Below, one piece after another: positions 49,696-61,300 of a stretch of 64,000 nucleotides of DNA. Made by a program: the position numbers and the translations under genes. The DNA comes from Numida meleagris (Eukaryota; Chordata; Aves; Galliformes; Numididae), in NCBI RefSeq assembly GCF_002078875.1, contig NC_034409.1, positions 105,076,990 to 105,140,989 of the forward strand. The letters are read 5' to 3'. The notes under the pieces were generated by a model. That model was not told the origin of the DNA, made no database searches, and saw only the letters and a program-made list of their open reading frames with translations. Each line of letters begins with the position of its first letter. The stretch's first letter is position 1.

Positions 49696-50080
49696 GCCGC
49701 CGCCGGGCGCTGCGCAGGTTTGGAACGCGCGCCATTTTGTGAGCGATAGAAAATCCAGACCGGTCAGGAAGCGCCGCGGATCCGCCCGCCGGGCCGGGCC
49801 GGGCCCCCCCTCTCCCCGGCTCTCGGAGAAGAAGGCGCGCAGCGGGCAGACCCTGCGATCGGCACCGGCACCGCCGCCGGCCGTGCGGGCCCGAGCGCGG
49901 CGGGGCGGCCGAACGGACTGCGGAGCGCGCAAGAGGGAGGCGCCGCCGCGCCGGGGCCCCGGGCCGAGGCCGGGGGAAGAAGGAGAAGCGCTCGCTCCTC
50001 GCTCTGCTCGCCGCACCAGGAGGAGAGGAGAGGACAGGCCGCCGCCGGGAGGAGCCGGGCCGGAACGCGGGGCTCGCACG
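49696..50080 (+). other. DYRK1A: Probable non-coding first exon of DYRK1A (3' part)
   Basis: DYRK1A is a dual-specificity kinase that self-phosphorylates on tyrosine; its gene is known to have a 5' untranslated first exon followed by a long intron. Here a CpG-rich stretch ends at a strong donor, CACG|GTGAGTGAGC. The start is unknown because a gap precedes it. No match to the known N-terminus (MHTGGETSACKPSS) was found in the 14 kb downstream, so the coding exons lie outside the window. Confidence 0.55.
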
Positions 50081-53000
50081 GTGAGTGAGCCGGCGGCGGG
50101 GCGCTGCGCAGCGGGACCGGCGGGTGCCACCTCCCGGCCCGGCGCGGTCGAAGGGGGCGCAGCGCAGGGGGCAGCGCCGCTGCCATCTTAGAGAGAGGCG
50201 GCGGGGAGAGCGCGGGGCCCGGCGGGCCGCTGCCCGGCGCTGGCGGGGCGCGGAGCCGGTGCGGGCTTCGGGGTTGCCCTTCCTCCCCGCCTTCCCCTCC
50301 GCCGCCCCCTAATGGGATAGGCCGGGGCAGCGGCTGCGGCCTCTGCGGCCTTTTTCCCGTCGGTGTCCGGGAGAGGCTGCCGGGCTGCGAGCGAGCGAGC
50401 CGGGCCCCGGGAGCGGGGATGAAGGAAGGGAGTTCGCCCGGTTCCTCTCGCTGTGATGCGCAACGCCCTGCGGTGGGCGGGAGCGGGGTCTCGGCCCGGC
50501 CTGGGAGCGGGGAGAGGAGGGTGGCAGCAGCGGGGCCGTCAGCGCGGCGGGCACCTGTTGTGGTGGCCCTGCCCGCGCCTCCTGCGGGGGTCGGGGGGAG
50601 TTGGGGCCGGGGCAGCAGTACCTCCGTGAGGCCGCTGTCACCGGGCTGGGCTGGGGAGCGCGGGGAACCGCGGCTGGGCAGTGCACGGGGACCTGCGGGG
50701 TGTTAGCAGCTGGATGCAGCCCGGTAGGAATTGAGCTTTGTGCTGCTGGAGGTGCCAGAGACCTCCTCTGATGTATCGGGGGTTCTTTCTCCGGAGTGGC
50801 ATTCCGTCCCGCTGCCACAAAATCAGAAAACACAATTAGAAGACTGTAATTTGGAATTTCGAAATTGGTGCATTTTTGAGTTTCGGTCGGCTTTGAAGTT
50901 TTCAGTTTAGTCTGCCCAAAGGCCATGGAGGGGTCCTTTGATCGTGTGTCTAGATTGCTGCTGTTACTTAGATCTCCTGTTACTCCACAGTCATCGGGGG
51001 AAATAAACATTCATTGTTCTTTAAAATTAAAATTAACAAAGGCTGAATATCTGACTGTGAAATAAATCAACAGGGATGTTTTGGGCAACCTACTGTTCTA
51101 ATCCCAATGGGAGTGTGCAGGTAACTTTCGCCAGTAGGTGCACACGGTAGCTCTTACGTGTCTTTAAGCGTTGTAGGGGATATGGATAAGTTAACAACTT
51201 CTTTGGTCATTGTATTGGTAGAACTGAAGAATTTATCAGTGATGTCTGAGGATAAATAAACTTATGTTTTGTTTATGGTGGTACTTTATTATCTGTGAGT
51301 AGTCGAATAGAATGTAACTTACCGCACTGGAATAATGTAGCCTGAAGAAGTTTTGGTAGAACTTGTTTCTCCTTATCTGTACTCCCCCCAACCTCTGTAG
51401 GTTGGATATTTTTGGAAAATTAATTATACTTTATAGAATTAGAATAATAACACTGAAAATAACTCTGAATATGAGCTAGTATTTGTAACTATTATCTACC
51501 TATATTTTGTGAACTCGATGTGTATATATATATATATAGACTACTTTTGTAGGCTGTGCTTAAAGTTTTTTGCTTATACAAAATATTTAGAACCAGAGCC
51601 TTTTCATTCATGGTCTGAAGTAGAGTGCGTATGTTGGATTTACATTCGTTCTGCAAATTAAAAATTGTACCAAAGTTTATGAAGCTTATTGAGTTTCAGT
51701 CATATTTTCTGAACATTTTTGACTAAACTAAATATCTTGTCCAATAGCACTGTCTTAAATCATAAAAAGGGGACAGTCTCTTCTCTTAAATTGTGTATGC
51801 ATACGTTAAGGTAGTTTAATATTGTTTCCAGGCAAATAGATACGAAAGTTTGTTGCAGTATTCTAGTATCTGAATCAATACTCAGGTGAATTTGGAATTT
51901 GTCATTGGAATCCCCTTCCCCTGTGTTGGACAGTTACAGAGAAGCAGCAACAGGGATAATTTTACCTAATAGCAGCCAAGTGTTCTCTATTTCAGTGTCA
52001 GTTTATGGATAGTATTCTCTTACTTGTGTAAAATAAGGATATAGTAATCAGGAATCGATCAATTTTTAAAGTATGTAGGCTTTGAACAGACTAGGAGTTA
52101 GCATGTGATGACCATAAATAACTTCCACCGCACTGGTAGATGGTTTATGCAATGGAGAAAAACATGACTGGCATCAAGGAAAAACTAAGGCTTTAAAGTT
52201 ACACTTAACTAGGACATAGCTGCTAACATGTATGTCACATCTCGATTCCAGTAGGGCCTGGGAAAGAAATGGGTCTGGGTTAACTGTATTGTTAGGTTTT
52301 GCCTTAATGAATTTACTGTGAGATTTTTGTCATTTTAGTTCAAATGAGTTAGTCAACGCTTTACATTTTAAAGCATGGAAGTCCCAAATAGGTTATGCTA
52401 ACATGTATGAAACACCTGCTTGTGTAATAGTGTGCAAGAAGACCATTAATAAAACTCATTTGCTGTGGTGGCATTTATAGTTTTATCTGAACTGAAATGG
52501 GTGGTGACTCTTACCAAAGAAGCAAGTTCTGTTGCTATAATTAGATTCTCCATTCAGTGTTCCTCTTAAAGTGTCTTTATTTCAGGTGTTTTACAACCTG
52601 TAGTCCCGTAGTCAGGGTTAAAGTTGTTACAGCTGATGTTCTTGGTTAGTCTTTCTGTAGTCATTTTCAGTGACATTTGGACAACTATTTTCTAAAGTGA
52701 AGTCAAAAGCTTTCCTGATACCTTCGCTTTATGGAAGCATGGAAAACTTGTATCACTTCTGAAATCCTTCTGTGAATAGATCCTGTTGTTGTAGAATAGG
52801 ATTATTTACAGAGAACTGCTGCTTTTGTCTTTGTAACTGAATACAATAGATTATTTGTTAACAAACTTCTCCATTTCATCTCTTTTCCTTTTTCAGCAAA
52901 CGTTTAATAAACTTTCTTTCCCCCTCTAATATGTAGTAACCATTCCACTAACCAGACTTGTCTGATTAGTGAGACTTCTTTTTTGATCTAAGACCATTTG

Positions 53001-53498
53001 AAATAATGCAAAAAAACTTTCTGAACGAATGCATCTTTCCTTGTAAACTCAAGATTGGTGAAGTAAGTCAAGAATATTTCGGAAGGAGGAGTGCTCTCAT
53101 TTTCCTTCCTCGCTTTGGTGGATCCTTCAAGAGGAAAGTTGTGGGAATTATAGTCTATTAATATTTTAAGAACACTGGGAAAAAATATCTTTAGAAATGA
53201 TTGTTCCTTCAAGAAAGATGTATTTGATATGTACATTTAATTAGTAATCTCTTTGAGGTGACTCAGTATACCCATAGAATTGCAGTGACCCAATCACTAG
53301 TTGTGTCTAACAGTTTGTAATTGATAGCCATGGATTATCTTCTTCCATTATGTGGAAGAAAGATAAAATTTTGCTTTTGATTCTGTTTTATCAAACATAT
53401 ATGAAAAATAGCTCAATTGCTTTTGCTAGTACAAATGTATTTTTTACTTTAGGATGGGTCTTCAGTGCATGTGTACCTGAGCTGTATTTGGATTTTAG

Positions 53499-53847
53499 CT
53501 CCCTTCCCTTCCCTTCCCTTCCCTTCCCTTCCCTTCCCTTCCCTTCCCTTNNNNNNNNNNNNNNNNNNNNNNNNNNNNNNNNNNNNNNNNNNNNNNNNNN
53601 NNNNNNNNNNNNNNNNNNNNNNNNNNNNNNNNNNNNNNNNNNNNNNNNNNNNNNNNNNNNNNNNNNNNNNNNNNNNNNNNNNNNNNNNNNNNNNNNNNNN
53701 NNNNNNNNNNNNNNNNNNNNNNNNNNNNNNNNNNNNNNNNNNNNNNNNNNNNNNNNNNNNNNNNNNNNNNNNNNNNNNNNNNNNNNNNNNNNNNNNNNNN
53801 CTTCCCTTCCCTTCCCTTCCCTTCCCTTCCCTTCCCTTCCCTTCCCC
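53499..53847 (+). repeat. (TTCCC)n pentanucleotide microsatellite around a gap
   Basis: A perfect CTTCC-type pentamer array lies on both sides of 250 N (53551-53800), with about 10 units on each side. The true length is unknown. All-pyrimidine on the plus strand, all-purine on the other. Confidence 0.98.
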
Positions 53848-56800
53848 ACAGTACAAAAACTCTGGAGCCTATGAAGTCTAGGCAGTAGCTACTTCAGTTA
53901 ACTTATGTGACAGACATAATCAGTTTAATTTCATCTCTGTATATAGCATTTCTTAAATTCAAAAGCAGTGAGAATGTTTTTGTAATTAACATAGAATAAG
54001 CTAGCACTTACTGGTAAGCATACTCCTTGCATAGCTTCTAGGATATGTAGCACTTAGTACCTGAAAGCGAAACTGTGTAACTGAAAGTGAAATCAACTCT
54101 GTTAAGTGTCAGTGTTTTGTTCCAGCTATGAGAAACTATGCTTTCAATTTATGTTACATAAAGTTTGAAAGCTTTCTATTTTTCTTTTTTCTTTTTCTTT
54201 TTCCCCAGAGGCAAATAAAGGTAAACTGAGTTTTGAGTCAGTTAAAGGAAAGGTTAATAATGTATTAATATGTCTATGTGTTGAAAAGTTTCCTCTTTTG
54301 TTTCACTATCCAAACAGTTATTAAAGCAAGAGTAATGGAAATGTACGAATTGGTTTCTGATGGCAGAGTTATTCTTTCAAAACATAGTTGAAAACTTTAA
54401 GGGTGAATTTTGATGGGTTACTCAAAAAATTCAACTAGTACAATGACAGCTGGCGTAAGCAAAGGTAAATATATTTTAGTGATGAAATCCAACATGCCAG
54501 TAAAACTTGTAAAAGAAACTTTTAAATCCCAGTGACCTGAAAACCTATCGTTCTTCAGTGTTTGGCTTTCTGGCTTCAAACGCATGTTGTCGTTTTGGAA
54601 TCCTGTTTATCTTTGCGTGCTCAAATCTTCATTTGTGTTACAGTGAGCTATGTAAATTACTGATTGCTTTTGATTCACTCTGCCAGTGGATCTGTGCTGA
54701 GGAGCCAGTCAGAGCAGAGCGCATCCACTTCCTTTACAGAAGAAATAATATTGCCTTATAAATACATAACCATATATATTCTCATTTTAAAATATGATTT
54801 TACAAGATTTATAAATGCAATGCGTGTAGGGTCTGTGTTTGATTACAGGCAAATAAGTTCTTAATGCACTCTTTCAAAATCCTATTGATCTGGAAAGCTC
54901 TCAGTAACTCTCCTGGATCATGTCTGATTCTGATTTCTTTCTGTTATTCTTTCTAATTTGTGGATAGGGAGGCATCAATTTAATGGTCTGCCAAAAATTG
55001 CAAGTTAGTGTTTAGAATGTATTGATGCCTTTCCTAATGTTCTTTGCAAGAAGTGATTGTTGCAGGAAGATCTTGGGAGATTCCTTTTCCGTAGAAATTG
55101 CTCATATGTCCTACCAATACTAGATTATGCTTCTGGGATAACACAGCTGAGCGTATGTTTTTCTCTACGATCAGTTGTTCGTAAGCTCAGAGTCCTGTGT
55201 TTCTTGTATTTAGGGTGGCTTTCCTGTCAGTGTCACAGAGTGCCTTCAAAAGCTGGGATTTTTATGGCAGGCCTTATGCAGGAAAATGAGCATTACCACG
55301 AATGTTGAACATCAACATGTTTGTCTATCTGTCTGTGTCTTCCCACTCAAGTCAAATTTTTGCTCGAGTCAAGTTCTGTGTATGCTAAGGCTACAAAGTT
55401 ACAACACATTTTTTCTTTCTTCCAAAATCAAAAACGCTGGTAGGTGCAGTTCTGGGGGGAGGGCACTTCGCTATGCAGTTAGTGCAGCTTCTTACTGAAT
55501 GACCTTTACATCTCCTCAAACTTTCCCTGATTCCTTATTATATTTAATATACACTGTGTTTTACAAGCTTAGTTTCTAAGTGAGTTAACGTCTTCTGTGA
55601 GCTGTGTCTACTAGAGACAGCGTCATAAATGATGCATTTATGTTGAAGGCTGGGTGGAAAAAGTATATGTGATACTGCATTAAAAACTATGGTTGAACAT
55701 TGTGGCGTACGGGCATAGTTAAAAGTGTTTGGATTTGCATTGTGGTACTACTTGGAGACCTTTGCTGGGATCAGATTTCCATTTTGTTTTGTACTGTGCA
55801 ACATAAAGTTAATATTGCTTCTTTCTTCATTTGGTTTCATGACTTTAAGAGGCATACCCGTTCAGTCCTAGTGTTCTCCTGTGTAGCGTTTGGAATTACG
55901 GCGCTGTGTGAACGCGTGCATGTTTGTGGTTTGGTCACTCCTTCTTCATGCAAATACAGAAGGCCATGAGTGATTGTAAGTTGATAGTCTGCTGTTGTAT
56001 AGAAGTTTAATGACAGTCTAAATTTTAATAATCTGGAGATGTAAGGGCATCAGGCATCATTACTGATTCCCGCTCACAAGAGGGTTTATTTCCCGGCTTT
56101 GTAGGGTTTGTTAAGTGATATTTTCCCCTTTGTGTTTGACACAGTTGTGATTTACGGGCTCAATATGATTCCATGTGAGTTGCCTTCCAGTGGTTTTGCC
56201 CATCAAAAGCTTCATGTATGTATCTCTATGGAGTTATATCGGCCAGTCAAGCTCACAGCATGGACATTTTATAACTTCATGAAGCATAGTTTTGAAACCT
56301 TGGGAAACAGTTGTATGTATGGAAACATTGTAGGGATAGAAATACTGAGTTGCCTTACCTTAGTGTTAATGTCAACACTGAAAACTTTAGGTGTCATAAT
56401 TAACTCAGGATCAGTCTTGCTTCTTGCAATCATGGTTGCTTGTGTTCCCCCCCCCCCATATAATGAATCCTTACATTTGGAGGCAGTTTCTAACTGTGTG
56501 TTTGGAAGTAGTAGATGGTGCTCCTTTACTTAATTTGCACCTTGCCAGACTGCAAACCAAAATACAAGTTTTTGCTAAAATATTTCTGTTTAAGATTTGA
56601 GAAATTAACAAAAGAAAAAAAAGTTACTTCCATCAGAATATGTCTGAGTTTGTTGTCTAAATTTCTCTATTATAAAGTGTATTTTTGTCCCTTTTGTAAT
56701 GCAACAAAGTAGTTGTGTACCTTAATAAGGGGAGTTCTTCTGGCTTTATGGTAGGTGTTCTTACCCAGCATCCAGTTATTTCAAGACATGAAAAACTAAG

Positions 56801-58214
56801 CACAACCTTTAGTTCACGAGTTTCAAGTACTGGGTTTGCAAATTATTTTCAATTTTGCAAAAATTTATTAAAAATAAATTGCTCTTCTAAGTCAACTGAA
56901 GTATTTTAAAATATGTTTGTTTCAGTTTTGCTGCTGCTTCCATGGAAGTGAAATATGAAGGTAAAGTGTATACAGTGATATGGAAGAACGTTCGTCTCTG
57001 TGTTCTGTATGTGAGGGAAAGGGATGTGTGGATGTGATGTACTCACATTTTTAACAGGTCTTTTGAAACTCTGTCACTGTATACATGTGGTGCTTTGCAC
57101 TTAGCAGCATTAGAGAAGATCAGTGATCTGTCTGTATGTGTGATTTGTTTTCCTACAAACTAAGAATTAGCAGGGCGAGCGGCTTTTATTTAAGTAGCAG
57201 ACGGAAAGAAAAATATCTCCAACTTTCTTGATGCTTGCTTAAACTACATTTAGGGAGATAAATCTCTTATGAAGGTGAGGGGACTTAATTGACCTTCTTT
57301 ATTTTATTCATCATTTTATGTATCTTTATCGCAGCTTTTTTTTTTTCTTCTTTCAAAAGTACCCTCTTAGGCCTGTATGCCTGAAGCTGCTTCACCATAC
57401 TGTTGGCCTCGCTCTTTTCTTAAGATTTTGAGCATTGTAGTTCCTACCAGACTTCACTGAGATGAGGGAACAATGTAATTATTTCTAGACAAGAGCTTGA
57501 ATGTGGGTGAAGAGTTTAAATTTTAGACTTTCATGCATGAAAATTTGCCCTTGATATTTTCCTATGTACGGTTATTGATATGCTTTGCTTTCATTTGCTT
57601 TCTCTGGACTACTGCTGCTACTTCTTTGATCTTAACTTTAATCTTCATATGTTAAAGGAAAATTTTGTTTGCGTGAAACAAAACAACTTGAGATCTGTGG
57701 TGTGAGGTGAGACAAGCTCAGGTTGCATTTTTAGCAAGTGTACAGTGGGCTCAGAATACAATTTTTAAGTTATATATTAGTCATTATAGAACCTATGATC
57801 TTCCACTGTGGCAGTGCCAGGTTATTTGTGCATTTGAGGAAACAGGCACGCATTGTATCCCTATATATATCGTAATCAAGATATTTCTCCTTGTATTTTA
57901 ATGGTGCGAACATCTGTGGAGCTGTCTTTGACTCAACTATTTCCATGAAGATTCCCCAACTGAGTCAAACACTCAGTGACAAAAATGGGAAGACTACTTC
58001 TTGCTTTTAGTGTCTTGATTCATTCTTGTTTCGTTCAAAATTTTTTTAGCGTCATGTGGAGGGGATGTTTCTTAAGTGATTAGGATCTAATACATAGGAA
58101 AATTAATACCAAAACTCATACAAGGAAGACCTTCAACTTTTCTTTTTTGTATGTCTTGCTTATACAGAAAGCAGTTTTTTGCCTTGCTAACAGGAGATAA
58201 GCAGCTTAGTAACA

Positions 58215-58325
58215 GGTATATTTTAGCAAGGGAAATGAAAACAAAATGAAGGTAAAGTGACTTGCCCAAAGTTATACTGTGATGCGAAGGGTGGAGCTGA
58301 GGTTAGGAGTTGAGGCATCTTATGT
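58215..58325 (+). mobile_element. MIR-like SINE relic in DYRK1A intron 1
   Basis: GGTAAAGTGACTTGCCCAAA at 58251-58270, then GTTATACTGTGATG, GGGTGGAGCTGAGGTTAGGA. This follows the conserved CORE part of MIR elements (AAGTGACTTGCCCAAGGTCA, then CAGAGCTGGGATT). The preceding bases (GGTATATTTTAGCAAGGGAA, then TGAAAAC) fit the segment before it. Confidence 0.6.
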
Positions 58326-61300
58326 CTTAACAGCAGAATGCTATGTAGTTACAGTTGCATTTTTCTTGAGTTTATATTCTGAGTGCTTTGTAACACAGAG
58401 AAGCAGTCTCTTAAGGCTGGAGAGTGACTCAGCATTTCCAGATATTGGTCAGCTCACGGAACTTAGGATCTGTTGGGAAATTTGAGAGCATTAGAGTTTA
58501 GAACTCCTCTTTTTTTTTTTTTTTCTTGAAAGGAGTTTGTGTGTCTTAAGAAAAATAAATAAATTGATTTTACTTTCAGTCTCTTGCCCTATTTGGTACA
58601 CATCCTTATTTCTGAAAGAACTGGCGGAGCGTTTCAGTAATAGTATCATTTACTGTATAGCTGGCACGTACCATGTAACCGCTCTCCCGATGTACGTATG
58701 TTCAATGAACAAAACAGCATTTGACTATGGAAGTAGATTGTATTGCAGAATCAGACAGAGCTGTATATTGTGTCCACCTTAATTTAAACATTTCTGAACT
58801 TCTTAGTCTTTGATTTTAAAAAACTTATAAGACTTCTTTCACATAGGAGAAAGAGACATACGTGGTATTTGCACAGTTTTTATAATGGAAACATCTTACT
58901 AGCACAGAACATGCCACCTCTGTTACTTGACCTAACAGGTTAACTACTGCCTCTGACAAGAGCAAGTTCTTGGTTTTGTGGGTCAGCTGCTTGAGAGTGA
59001 ACAGTTTGGAGAATGGTGGGTGACTTGGGCATGTGTGTCATAGCTGTGTAAACCACGCTTCTGTGTGCTCTGGTTTGGCTGGCTTTTGAGAGGCAAAGTT
59101 GGCTTTGTGTCTTAGTCACGACTCTTCCGTAGTAATAACCTGTTCTTGTTTCAGCTGAGCAGACTTGTCACGGAGTCCTGGGGCATTGCTTAGTAGTGGT
59201 GGCAGAGAGGAGGAATCAAATGACAGAAGCTGATGAAGTTTGAAACTATTGGTCTTTTGGTACTATACTTCTCTAGATTTGGGCAAAATTCAGGAAGACT
59301 TCATTACCTCTTTCTCATCTAGATCAATTCCATCTTCTGGCATGGAACAAGACAGTACACCGGTGCATTATTTCAGTGTTCAGAGAATACTGAAGGGCAG
59401 CACCATGAAGTACAGTACATTCAGAGGAAAACACAGACAATATTGATTATCTCCCCACTTTCCTCTCCTGCTTTGCTCTCCCCCAAAGTGTACCTATACC
59501 AAATCTGAAACAACAGCTAAAGAAGCAAAACTATGAAAAGCGCATCTCTTTAATATTTCATTTAGAAGGGCTGTGGGACATGAACAGTTCTTAACTCTGA
59601 TGGTGTTACGTGCGTTGTTTTCACGGCATAAGTATTAGCAAACTGATCCTGCTGCAATATGTACTGCTACTGAAGCACTTTGGGTTAGATTATTGAGAGT
59701 AGTTTCTAAGGCAAAGTGTGCAAGAAGCAGTTCTCTGATGGCAACTGCAGCTTAAGCAGTTCCCCCTCTCTTCAGATTCTGGCTGCTTGTTCCCACCTGC
59801 TTTGTGTTGGCACAGCTGTTTGTAAGACCAACCAGTGAATCAGACTTGGAAACTGAGTTGGCTGAAATACATAATTTTATATATATAACATTTGGGTGTG
59901 TGTGGGGGTGGAGAATCAGGTTACTTTTCAGTCAGATCGGTTCCAAGGCCCAGTATACCGTGCTGCTGCTGAGACATTTGACAAGATAATGGAACGGATC
60001 GTGTGGGTGGACAGGAGCAGGGTGCCTAAGAGAGGCAGGGGTTGGTTAACTGGCTCTGAGAGCTCTGTTACTTAATGGAGAACATCATTCTGAGGAATTT
60101 TTGCCACCCCTCCTGTAGTAAATCACTGATCTGACAGACAGACAGACATGCACATGCACACTACCCGCCCTCCCCGCCCTGCTTCTCTAGCACTCTTTCT
60201 CTCCAACTTTCGCTTGCTATCTCAAACTGACGTGCTTATTTCCACTCTGATACTGTCCTGCTCACATGTGCTCTAGCATGCATGAAATCTAACAGCCTTT
60301 CATGATAACAAGTTCTTTCTCTAACTCTCCTGACTACTTTGTTATTTCAGCTGTTTTCTCGCAGTCTTTTTTGCTTCTACTCTTACTCAGGTTCTTTCTC
60401 ACTCTCACTTAGTCGTTTTTCTTTTCTAACTTGTGCTTATGTCCTTACTGTCTTGCATCTTTTTTTAGTGCTTCCCTCTTGAGGTCCTCTTTTTCTCTTT
60501 ATTGCTCAGTCAGTGTTCTCTCATCCTTCTTCTTGCTTTCTCTTTTTCTTTTGTTTTCACTTGCTTCTTGTGAGAACAACACTTTGGAAAGGAAATAACG
60601 CTTCAACTTTTTAAGAAAAACTCCCGAGAAACCAAAAGTTTTTAATTTTCTATGTTTTTTTTTCCTCCCAAATGTTACCATGAAACAATGCAGTATATTG
60701 ATTTCTTCTCAATCTCATTCCCTTCCAATTTTTTACGTGTATTCTATACTGCCGTATAATAGATACGTGCACACAAAATATGGATTGTTCCTACTTGGAC
60801 AAACTGAAAGATGAATTGAAGTTTCTGAAGTTAATGTTCGAATAAAATTTATATTTTCATCTCTATATAAAGAGTATGACCATATTTTATTGATATCAAA
60901 GGGAAATCGGGGAGTAAAGAAGCTTAGGTTTATTGGTTCCGCTATATATTGGAGACATGAAAAAATGTTTCTCCTGATGTTATGAAAGGGTCTGATTATG
61001 TATTCAAACAACAGTTCCTTTGGAAATTCCATGCTTGCTTGTCTGCTTAAATAAGTGACCAGAGCTGCTGGGATTATGCTGTTGTTTCACTCTGCGTATT
61101 CAGATTTCTAATATTTTTGTTTGAGTTACTGAAATTTAGTAGGTGAGTGTTGATTCCTTGATGTCTGAGCTGTGATTTCATCTGCATCTTAATAATCCAA
61201 AGTTAATTCAAATAGAAACGTGGAAGATCAAATAATATAGTTCTTCATAATAGGGAAAAAGGAATTCCTCACATCTCCTTGCTTTTCTGAGGTGGACTGG

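Larger units (their letters stand above)
48540..50710 (+). promoter_or_regulatory. DYRK1A: DYRK1A CpG island and promoter region
   Basis: About 2.2 kb of very high G+C and dense CpG, interrupted by a 275-base gap. It contains YY1-like CCGCCATTTTG at 49056-49066, GCCATTTTG at 49731-49739 and GCCATCTT at 50182-50189, and many GC boxes. No TATA box was seen. The link to DYRK1A rests on strand, on the donor at 50081 and on the order TTC3, VPS26C, DYRK1A known in other vertebrates. Long open frames across it come from base composition. Confidence 0.7.

Noticed and set aside
49246..50191. Open frames of 183-294 codons crossing the gap on both strands
   Set aside because: Roughly a third of each or more is N, and the rest is composition-driven.
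53350..53881. Open frames encoding SLPFP or REGKG repeats
   Set aside because: Translation of the pentanucleotide array and its gap; the period of five bases keeps all frames open.
56108..56533. 141-codon frame in DYRK1A intron 1
   Set aside because: No recognised domain, contains a C9 homopolymer, no splice context.
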